Shown here: positions 5,503 to 10,909 of the stretch, piece by piece
Layout: each line of letters opens with the position of its first letter
Numbering within the stretch: the stretch's first letter is position 1
DNA from: Deltaproteobacteria bacterium
GTDB lineage: Bacteria; Desulfobacterota; Syntrophia; Syntrophales; UBA5619
Assembly: GCA_023487865.1 (NCBI GenBank)
Contig: JAMDBG010000064.1
Coordinates: 1,069-11,977 of the forward strand
DNA length: 10,909 nt
Direction of reading: 5' to 3'
Program-made: the position numbers and the translations under genes
Notes under the pieces: model-generated
Told to the model about the DNA's origin: nothing
Databases searched by the model: none
Seen by the model: only the letters and a program-made list of their open reading frames with translations

Positions 5503-7250
5503 TAAGGTTTCTTCTTCCCCGCGCTGGATTTCTCGTAGCTCGTGGGACCGTCCTGGTAGCCTACCAGCTTGAGCCACCAGGCAGGATAGAAAACGGCCTG
5601 GGCGATTCCCGCCTTGGTGTTCAGATAGCCGTCGTTGTATTTGATGTAAAGATGCTCGGAAAGCAGCCACCACTCGCGGAGCACGTTGAGAGCCTGTTCA
5701 TCCGCATGCCGGGTCAGTAATGAGCGGGCGCCTTTTTTGTCCCCTTTTTTCCACAGTGCCAGGGCTTCTTCCTCCACTTCCTGCTGGGTCCCAAAGAATC
5801 TGGCTTCGAGCCGGTCCCGCACCGCCTGGATTTCTTTGATCATATAAGAGTACTTGAGCATGGCATAGTTGGCCACATAGTTGAACGCCGTCCACATGCT
5901 TTCCCGATTGAAGCTGAGGATGTCCCCTTTCTGAATAGGTGCGGGCAGGGTGGTTGCGCCGGCATAAAAAGGCATGAGCACCGCCGTGGCCGGCCTGTCC
6001 GGCCCGAACCAGGTCAATCCACCGATCGCATCCGGGAGCCAGTGGCGAGACTGGTTCACATAGGCATACACGCAGCGGTAGATGTTCAGCGGTCGCTCGA
6101 ACTCGCCCTTGAGGGGGGTCAGGCGCCCCTCTTTATCCGCCACGCCCTCGGCCTGCCCCTCGAAACGGTTGGGATTGCCGAAAGGGCCGGCGGCCAGACC
6201 CTTTGTCAGATCAAACTCGGTTCCTTCATAGTTGTCGCGATGGATGGCAAAGATGTTCTCGACCGTCAGTTTCTGGTCGGGTTTGACGGCAAAGGGGTAT
6301 ATTTTTGTAAACGGGCCCTCCACCCAGGCGGCCAGGTTCAGTGACGGGGCGGCAAGGGACTGGGCGCGCCAGACGCGCCGCAGGGAGTAATAGGGATGAT
6401 GGAACTCGCCGTCGCCGTAAACGCTGGTCCAGTCGAGGGGGCCGTCACCGGGCTTCCACCAGCCCTGCTTTTCGGCCACCGCGAAGATGTTGCCGGAGAA
6501 CATCATGTCCGCTGCGTTCCTGCGGATTTCACGAATACGGAACTGATTGGCCGCGACAAAGAAGCCGTCGTCGGGGACCCGCTGGGCCACCCAGACGCCG
6601 CCCGTGCCGTTCATGTCGTAGCCGGCCATCTCCATGACCCACCCCTCGCCCGGATCGGCGACGATCAGGGTCTCTCCCGTTCCATAGTAACCGTACTTCT
6701 CGATAAGTTCTCCCATCAGTGTCACGGCCTCGCGGGCCGTTCTGCACCTCTCCAGGGCCACACGGGAGAGCTCCGCCGAGTAGAAGATCCGTTTTCCCGG
6801 CTCGGGCTCGGGATGCACTTTGGCCTTGTTGGTGCATTCCCCGATGGAGAGCTGGTGCTCGTTCATGATGCCGTAGTTGGCGTCGAAATAGGCATAGGTA
6901 TGGCGAACCTGCGGGATGTATCCCAAAGGGACGCTGGAGGGATCGCCGGTGGTGTCATAGCCCGGACCGCGGTCCCTCGTCACGATGCGCTGGGTCTCGC
7001 TGGCGCCCCATTGCGGCTTGAAATCCAGGGCGCAATGGGAATAAAACACCGGCCTCAAAGAACCGGGCCTGTGGTCCATGGCCGGGACATAGATCAGCCG
7101 GGCGTCGCTCAATCCGTCGTCGGAATGGGAGACCATGACCGAGCCGTCGGCGGAGGCTTTCTTCCCCGTCAGCGTGGTCGTGCAGGTCCATGCCGGCACC
7201 GCGATGCCCAAGCAAACGATTGCCGCAAACAAAAGAATGCTTCGTTTCAT
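5502..7250 (-). CDS. Exported C69-family (PepD-like) dipeptidase
   Basis: A 582-residue N-terminal-nucleophile hydrolase of peptidase family C69 (formerly U34), whose characterised members cleave dipeptides. Residues 1-22 form a signal peptide (MKRS head, hydrophobic core, AWT), and Cys23 in CTTTLTGKKASADGS is at the position of the catalytic nucleophile exposed by cleavage. Further family motifs are SHSDDG, MNEHQLSIGECTNKA, GYYGTGETLIVADPGEGWV, VAANQFRI, the RRVWRAQSL region and HRDNYEGTEFDLTKGLAAG. Length and motif order are normal. The ATG at 7250 has GGAGG six bases upstream. It should act outside the cytoplasm. The promoter is shared back to back with the 7429 hydrolase, so the two peptidases may be co-regulated. 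Confidence 0.93.
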   Translation of the reverse strand: MKRSILLFAAIVCLGIAVPAWTCTTTLTGKKASADGSVMVSHSDDGLSDARLIYVPAMDHRPGSLRPVFYSHCALDFKPQWGASETQRIVTRDRGPGYDTTGDPSSVPLGYIPQVRHTYAYFDANYGIMNEHQLSIGECTNKAKVHPEPEPGKRIFYSAELSRVALERCRTAREAVTLMGELIEKYGYYGTGETLIVADPGEGWVMEMAGYDMNGTGGVWVAQRVPDDGFFVAANQFRIREIRRNAADMMFSGNIFAVAEKQGWWKPGDGPLDWTSVYGDGEFHHPYYSLRRVWRAQSLAAPSLNLAAWVEGPFTKIYPFAVKPDQKLTVENIFAIHRDNYEGTEFDLTKGLAAGPFGNPNRFEGQAEGVADKEGRLTPLKGEFERPLNIYRCVYAYVNQSRHWLPDAIGGLTWFGPDRPATAVLMPFYAGATTLPAPIQKGDILSFNRESMWTAFNYVANYAMLKYSYMIKEIQAVRDRLEARFFGTQQEVEEEALALWKKGDKKGARSLLTRHADEQALNVLREWWLLSEHLYIKYNDGYLNTKAGIAQAVFYPAWWLKLVGYQDGPTSYEKSSAGKKKP

Positions 7251-7297
7251 ACATGCCTCCTCAATATTTTGAAAAGCCTATTCGCTGTTTTTTTGAA

Positions 7298-7326
7298 TCC
7301 ATACGACAGCCGGCCCTGCAAGTCAA
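7298..7326 (-). promoter_or_regulatory. Promoter of the C69 peptidase gene
   Basis: On the minus strand TTGACT (7321-7326) and TATGGA (7298-7303) are spaced by 17 bases, giving a predicted start near 7291 and a leader of about 40 bases. Confidence 0.55.
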
Positions 7327-7347
7327 TGATGGATCCCCCCGATTGGT

Positions 7348-7377
7348 TTGACGGCGGCTTGTTCAGGATGGTATGAT
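7348..7377 (+). promoter_or_regulatory. Promoter of the alpha/beta hydrolase gene
   Basis: TTGACG (7348-7353) and TATGAT (7372-7377) are spaced by 18 bases, predicting initiation near 7384 and a leader of about 45 bases. Its -35 box is only 21 bp from that of the divergent C69 promoter, leaving room for one shared regulator site. Confidence 0.6.
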
Positions 7378-7428
7378 CGTCGCCCGAAAGAGTAAATTCC
7401 TGTTGTCGCAAAGGGGAAACAAATACCC

Positions 7429-8286
7429 ATGGAAAACGAAGGCATGATCAGCGTTCCCGGCGGCCGGGTCTGGTACAGGATTCTGGGGGAAGGCGCTCAG
7501 GGTATTCCGCTTCTCGTGGTTCACGGCGGTCCCGGTGCGCCCCATGACTATCTCGAAAATGTGAAGGCGCTGGCCGATGAACGGCCGGTCATCTTCTACG
7601 ATCAGCTCGGCGGCGGCCGTTCCGAGCGTCCCGATGATCCGTCGCTCTGGCGGGTGGAGCGCTTTGTGGAGGAATTGGCGGCGGTCCGGAAGGCACTGGG
7701 TCTTTCCCGCGTGAACCTGTTGGGACAGTCGTGGGGGGCAATGCTGGCGGCCCGGTATCTGCTGACCGGGGTGCGGGGAGTGGACAGGCTTGTTCTTTCC
7801 GCCCCGCTCCTGAGCAGCCCGCTCTGGGTGGCAGATCAGCGGGCATTGCTGAAGGGTATGCCGCCGGCAGTGCAGGAAGCGGTTACCGCCGCCGAGTCGG
7901 AGGGGAGCTTTGACACCCCTGCCTATCAGGACGCGATGACGGCCTATTATCAGCGCCACCTCTGCCGTCTCGATCCCTGGCCCGACTGCCTGGAGCGTAC
8001 CTTTGAGGGAATGGGGATACAGGTCTATCTGACCCTGTGGGGGCCGAGCGAATTCACCTGCACCGGTCATCTGCTGCAAAGTGATCTTGTTCCCCGGTTG
8101 CCGGAGATTTCTGTTCCCACCCTTTTGACATGCGGTCGCCATGATGAAGCGCGGCCCGAGACGGTCGCCCGTTTCCGGGATCTCGTGCCGGGGGCCCGGC
8201 TGATCGTGTTTGAGGATGCCTCTCATGAGCATCATCTGGAGCGGCCTGATGAATATCTGGCGGCCGTGAGGAATTTCCTGCGATAA
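7429..8286 (+). CDS. Prolyl iminopeptidase-like alpha/beta hydrolase (family S33)
   Basis: A 285-residue cytoplasmic serine hydrolase resembling proline iminopeptidases, which release N-terminal proline (and often other residues) from short peptides. The oxyanion motif is VVHGGPGAPHDYL (30-42), followed by FYDQLGGGRSERPDD (56-70), typical of this family. The nucleophile elbow is GQSWG with Ser101, the acid is probably Asp239 in CGRHDEARPE, and the base is His266 in DASHEHHLE. There is no signal peptide. Starts at 7429 (weak AAGGGG 12 bases upstream) and 7444 are both possible, with the first giving normal length. Together with the divergent exported dipeptidase it suggests peptide scavenging. 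Substrate specificity cannot be read from sequence, and other S33 hydrolases look similar. Confidence 0.88.
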   Translation: MENEGMISVPGGRVWYRILGEGAQGIPLLVVHGGPGAPHDYLENVKALADERPVIFYDQLGGGRSERPDDPSLWRVERFVEELAAVRKALGLSRVNLLGQSWGAMLAARYLLTGVRGVDRLVLSAPLLSSPLWVADQRALLKGMPPAVQEAVTAAESEGSFDTPAYQDAMTAYYQRHLCRLDPWPDCLERTFEGMGIQVYLTLWGPSEFTCTGHLLQSDLVPRLPEISVPTLLTCGRHDEARPETVARFRDLVPGARLIVFEDASHEHHLERPDEYLAAVRNFLR

Positions 8287-8356
8287 GACATGATTTCCAA
8301 TCTCAAACGGCAAATGCAGTTCCGAGGCGATTTTTCAGTAAAATGGCGACAGTCTT

Positions 8357-8386
8357 TAATCCGGATAAAAACCCAAATGCGGATTA
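8357..8386. repeat. 7-bp inverted repeat with 16-base loop
   Basis: TAATCCG (8357-8363) and CGGATTA (8380-8386) are perfect inverted repeats in the convergent gap between the hydrolase and the glycosyltransferase operon. No T tract follows. It could be a weak 3' structure or an operator-like element. The rest of 8287-8406 shows nothing else I can name. Confidence 0.3.
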
Positions 8387-8399
8387 TTGCGATGAGGCG

Positions 8400-8426
8400 T
8401 AAAACATGCCGCTGACGCTGGCGGCA
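8400..8426 (-). terminator. Intrinsic terminator of the glycosyltransferase operon
   Basis: On the minus strand TGCCGC and GCGGCA form a perfect six-base stem around an eight-base loop, followed by TGTTTTA. It lies about 45 bases after the last glycosyltransferase stop codon. The stem is short but GC-rich, and the T tract is present only in this orientation. Confidence 0.55.
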
Positions 8427-8469
8427 CTGTTCCCTCGGGCGGCGTCTGCTGAGCACGATGCGGGGAAAC

Positions 8470-9432
8470 CTAAGGAGCGGACTGCGGCTCAACAAAGGGA
8501 CCGCTCCGTCCGAGCAGGCCGTCGCGCAATCCCGTCAGCATGAAACGGACATTGCGCCGGCGCGGACAGACCAGTATCGTGAACAACAGGAATTTGAAGA
8601 CGACGCGGGGCAGATCCTGGACGATCCAGACGGCCGGCGTGTGCGGCAGATGGTACAACAGCAAACGATTGCGCATGATGTAGTAAAGCCGGATTGGATC
8701 GTGCACCACAAATTGGCCGAGGCCAAAGGGCAGCCGCCGCCGGCTCTGTCCGAGGCGGTGATGCATCGTTGTCGTGCAGACCCCGATCAGAGCGTAGCCC
8801 TTGGCCAGGGCGCGAAAACTCCATTCCAGGTCGACATTGTCGATAAACAGCCCCTCGTCCATCGCACCGATGTCGTCGATCGCAACCAGGGGTATCAGCG
8901 AGCCGGAACTGATCAGGAAATCGCAATCGACCAGACCGCCTTTTCCCGGAGTGAATATTTTGCGGTTGACCGGAAATCCGACGCGCACAAACGGTGCGTA
9001 TCGGTCTTCCCGTGCGTCATGAAAGCGGGGGCCGACCGCGGCGATCCTGCGCCTGGCAGGCGAGTCGGCAAACGCCTGTATCAGTGCGTCTACCATCCCC
9101 GGCACCGGTTCGCTGTCCTGATCGAGCAGGAGCACATGCGAAAAACCGTTCTCCCGCGCCCAGGCGATGCCGCGATTGAACGCGGCGGCAAGTCCGATGT
9201 TCCTGCACTGCTTCAGGATGACGACTTTGTCGCTTTCGACATGTGCGCAGAAACCGTCGAACGCGGCGTCAGAGGTGCCATTGTCGGCAATGACCAGTGC
9301 GTCGACCTGCGGCAAGGTAGCGGCGAAAAGCCGGCGCAGCGCAGCCACATCCGGAAAAAACGACACAACGATTGCGCAGACCGTATGCGCCGATATGGCA
9401 TGGCGAGATTGAGTCTCCGGTGACGCCATCAC
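8470..9432 (-). CDS. Glycosyltransferase family 2, rhamnosyltransferase-like (RfbF type)
   Basis: A 320-residue predicted sugar transferase for surface polysaccharide. The GT-A fold is shown by CAIVVSFFPD (19-28), IADNGTSD (48-55), RNIGLAAAFNRGI (77-89) and the metal-binding LLLDQDSEP (Asp104, Asp106). These fit dTDP-rhamnose-using O-antigen enzymes. Further on come CDFLISSGSL and the catalytic-region DEGLFIDNVDLEWSFRA. The C-terminal third carries an aromatic-hydrophobic stretch near VVFKFLLFTILV that may contact the membrane. The GTG at 9432 has GGAGG seven bases upstream, and an ATG follows immediately at 9429 as an alternative. It begins 3-6 bases after the stop of the upstream glycosyltransferase, so the two are one operon. 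Donor sugar is inference. Confidence 0.88.
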   Translation of the reverse strand: MMASPETQSRHAISAHTVCAIVVSFFPDVAALRRLFAATLPQVDALVIADNGTSDAAFDGFCAHVESDKVVILKQCRNIGLAAAFNRGIAWARENGFSHVLLLDQDSEPVPGMVDALIQAFADSPARRRIAAVGPRFHDAREDRYAPFVRVGFPVNRKIFTPGKGGLVDCDFLISSGSLIPLVAIDDIGAMDEGLFIDNVDLEWSFRALAKGYALIGVCTTTMHHRLGQSRRRLPFGLGQFVVHDPIRLYYIMRNRLLLYHLPHTPAVWIVQDLPRVVFKFLLFTILVCPRRRNVRFMLTGLRDGLLGRSGPFVEPQSAP

Positions 9433-9435
9433 GCT

Positions 9436-10518
9436 TCAGCCTCCCCGCAGCAGATCGCGAAGCACCGAACGTATGCCGGCTCCGTAGCGCCGGTAGCGAC
9501 CGCCGGCGGCTTCCCTGAGGATGGGTGAGATCCGTTTGATGCGCGCACTGTCGGTGATATGCATCCGAACGAGGGTATGTTCGAGCTTGTCCTGCACACG
9601 TGCCGGCGTGCGCCTGGCTACAGCGATTGGTGACAGGCGCAGACGCTGCAGCAGCGACTCCATGCGCCTGGCGTCGTTGCGAAGCAGCTGAGCCCGCGAC
9701 AGTCCCATCTCCCTCACCTTCACATCCAGCGTACGGCGACGCATGCCGAGCTGATTGGCGTCGTGCTGCCGATAGTCGATCAACTTGCGTTCGACCATGT
9801 CGATCTTGCCTATAGCGGCCGCTATGATGGCAAGCCACTCATCGTGGATCCAGCCGTCTCCAAAAGGGACTGCGTGAGCCAGCAGGCTGCGCCGGAAAGC
9901 CATCGTGGCGCCGGTAACGATGCTTCTCCGCAACAGAACATCGAAGCCGAATCCCTCATGGACACGTTGCCGCTCGTCCGGACCGAGCTCCAGCGCGTCG
10001 AACAAGGAGCAACCGAGATCGCCCAGACGGGCGTCGACCAGCCTGGCGTCACTGTGCAGCAACAGCAGGTCGGTATCGGCCTCAAAGCGCTCGTGCATGA
10101 CTGCCAGTTTTTCCGGGTCCCAGACATCATCCTGGTCGCAGACAAAAATCATGTCCGCCCCCGCGCGCTGGAGCGCGGTTTCGAAATTACGGACATAGCC
10201 AAGGTTGTCGGGATTGCGCTGTACGTCGACCGCGATGCCGCGCCCGCGTGCCTGCTCGGCGAACGCTTGCAGGATCTCCCACGTTCCATCGGTCGATCCA
10301 TCATCCACCGCCACGATTTGCTCGGGCGGGCGCGACTGGGTCAGCAAACTGTCCAGTTGCTGTCGGATATACCGTTCGCCGTTGTAAGTGCAAAGAACTA
10401 TCGAAGCCGTGAGCTCGCGGGTTCTTGGGATTGGCGCCGTACTTTCCGTTACATCGTGTCGATCGCGAGCGCATTCGGCTGGATTGACAGGTTCCTGTTG
10501 AGTAAAACTTGCTTTCAT
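9436..10518 (-). CDS. Glycosyltransferase family 2 (RfbG/WbbL-like GT-A)
   Basis: A 360-residue predicted transferase of the GT2 superfamily, first gene of the two-gene operon. After a hydrophilic, apparently unstructured head of about 36 residues comes IVLCTYNGERYIRQQLDSLL (40-59), VDDGSTDGT (71-79), RNPDNLGYVRNFETAL (101-116) and the metal-binding CDQDDVW (Asp128, Asp130). The conserved HDEWLA segment (about 219-224) fits the acceptor/catalytic region. The C-terminal 100 residues are very rich in Arg and probably contact nucleic-acid-like charge or membrane lipid head groups; that is speculation. No Shine-Dalgarno precedes the ATG at 10518, and the predicted transcript begins only about two bases upstream, suggesting a leaderless message. 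It probably acts on cytoplasmic lipid-linked glycans. Confidence 0.9.
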   Translation of the reverse strand: MKASFTQQEPVNPAECARDRHDVTESTAPIPRTRELTASIVLCTYNGERYIRQQLDSLLTQSRPPEQIVAVDDGSTDGTWEILQAFAEQARGRGIAVDVQRNPDNLGYVRNFETALQRAGADMIFVCDQDDVWDPEKLAVMHERFEADTDLLLLHSDARLVDARLGDLGCSLFDALELGPDERQRVHEGFGFDVLLRRSIVTGATMAFRRSLLAHAVPFGDGWIHDEWLAIIAAAIGKIDMVERKLIDYRQHDANQLGMRRRTLDVKVREMGLSRAQLLRNDARRMESLLQRLRLSPIAVARRTPARVQDKLEHTLVRMHITDSARIKRISPILREAAGGRYRRYGAGIRSVLRDLLRGG

Positions 10519-10526
10519 GTGACGTG

Positions 10527-10555
10527 AGAATATGAGAAGCGGGCTTGTAAGTCAA
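10527..10555 (-). promoter_or_regulatory. Promoter of the glycosyltransferase operon (leaderless)
   Basis: On the minus strand TTGACT (10550-10555) and TATTCT (10527-10532) are spaced by 17 bases. The expected start is near 10520, two bases before the ATG at 10518. The absence of any ribosome site at that ATG agrees with a leaderless transcript. Confidence 0.5.
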
Positions 10556-10585
10556 GGAGATCTTGTGACAACCGGTCGCGTTGAG

Positions 10586-10625
10586 GCAGGAGGTGATTCC
10601 TGCGTGAGACTCGAATCCCGCAGGA
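10586..10625 (+). other. Competing hairpin elements
   Basis: GCAGGA occurs at 10586-10591 and again at 10620-10625, with TCCTGC between them at 10598-10603. The middle element can pair perfectly with either flank, giving two mutually exclusive hairpins. The downstream one is followed by TGGTTTTTG on the + strand. The layout is like an attenuator, but the T run is short and no + strand promoter is evident before it. Confidence 0.3.
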
Positions 10626-10708
10626 TGGTTTTTGTCCGTTGCCTGAAACATGGGTTATTATATTCAGCGACGGAGCGCTTCAAAAAGCGGTTCCAGGTAA
10701 ATAAATTC

Positions 10709-10737
10709 TTAAAAATTCGTCTCAATTGCTGTACAAT
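10709..10737 (+). promoter_or_regulatory. Likely promoter of the epimerase gene
   Basis: TTAAAA (10709-10714) and TACAAT (10732-10737) are spaced by 17 bases in an AT-rich stretch, predicting initiation near 10744 and a leader of about 80 bases. The remainder of 10519-10823 has no supported gene; a short + frame from 10532 to 10780 lacks family features. Confidence 0.5.
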
Positions 10738-10823
10738 GGAGACACGATTGATGTATGTGCATCCATGGCGGGGACGGTAACGAACCGGGAAGCCAGAAGA
10801 TTGTTCAGGTAGAGGAGCGGCTC

Positions 10824-10909
10824 ATGAAGGTTTTGAAGATTGACCATCTGGGGATTGCCGTCGCCGGCATTGCCGAGCGGAAAAACTTCTGGACCGAAGT
10901 GTTGGGTCT
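10824..10909 (+). CDS. mce: Methylmalonyl-CoA epimerase, 5' end only
   Basis: Only 28 codons are in the window. MKVLKIDHLGIAVAGIAER followed by KNFWTEVLG is the N-terminal beta-alpha unit of the vicinal-oxygen-chelate (glyoxalase) superfamily. The IDHLGIAV start, whose His8 is a metal ligand, and the FW..VLG ending are characteristic of methylmalonyl-CoA epimerase, which interconverts the R and S forms in propionate metabolism. GAGGAG at 10812-10817 lies six bases before the ATG. A different member of the superfamily cannot be excluded from so short a fragment. Confidence 0.8.
   Translation, partial: MKVLKIDHLGIAVAGIAERKNFWTEVLG

Noticed and set aside
6396..7376. Long + strand frame opposite the C69 peptidase
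   Set aside because: It lies antisense to a gene with complete family motifs and has no motifs of its own. Long antisense frames are common in GC-rich DNA.
8232..8495. Minus-strand frame between the hydrolase and the glycosyltransferase
   Set aside because: It overlaps two well-supported genes and the terminator hairpin, and has no family features; it is an antisense shadow.
10604..10625. tRNA-like T-arm (ACTCGAATCCC)
   Set aside because: The loop does not begin TTC, and no acceptor or anticodon stems can be built around it.

Overview
This window looks like a housekeeping-rich stretch of a bacterial chromosome, most likely from a Desulfobacterota/Syntrophobacterota (former Deltaproteobacteria) anaerobe. 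That guess is inference. It rests on an iron-sulfur (class I type) fumarate hydratase beta subunit beside pyrE, a methylmalonyl-CoA epimerase start, moderately high GC, and good sigma-70 type promoters. No rRNA, CRISPR array, transposase or phage gene is visible.

Layout: 25-1045 (+) holds the 3' part of a fumarate hydratase beta subunit overlapping pyrE. The first 24 bases are an exact inverted copy of part of pyrE, so the left edge is probably an assembly or amplification fold-back. 1162-2804 (-) is a ribF-nfi operon (FAD synthesis; endonuclease V) that meets pyrE tail to tail. Divergent from ribF is a tRNA-Leu(CAG) with its own promoter and a strong intrinsic terminator (2901-3101). 3398-4149 (-) encodes a coiled-coil lipoprotein and a LytR_C-type domain in two overlapping frames, probably one gene split by a frameshift. 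A 22-bp exact inverted repeat flanks about 634 bp here, and one copy sits at the frame change. 4441-5349 (-) is a Rec-GGDEF response regulator (diguanylate cyclase). 5502-7250 (-) is an exported C69-family dipeptidase. It shares a back-to-back promoter region with a prolyl-iminopeptidase-like alpha/beta hydrolase at 7429-8286 (+).

8470-10518 (-) is a two-gene glycosyltransferase family 2 operon of the O-antigen/rhamnosyltransferase kind. It has its own promoter, apparently leaderless, and its own terminator, and it sits between unrelated metabolic genes, which suggests acquisition as a unit. The window ends in the first 28 codons of a methylmalonyl-CoA epimerase (+), preceded by an AT-richer 305-bp gap with a promoter and competing hairpins.

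The genes form several small independent transcription units rather than one pathway. The two peptidases may share regulation, and the lipoprotein, GGDEF protein, peptidase and glycosyltransferases all point to envelope biology. I see no convincing wholly new system. The least ordinary region is 3100-4149, with its inverted repeat and split envelope gene.
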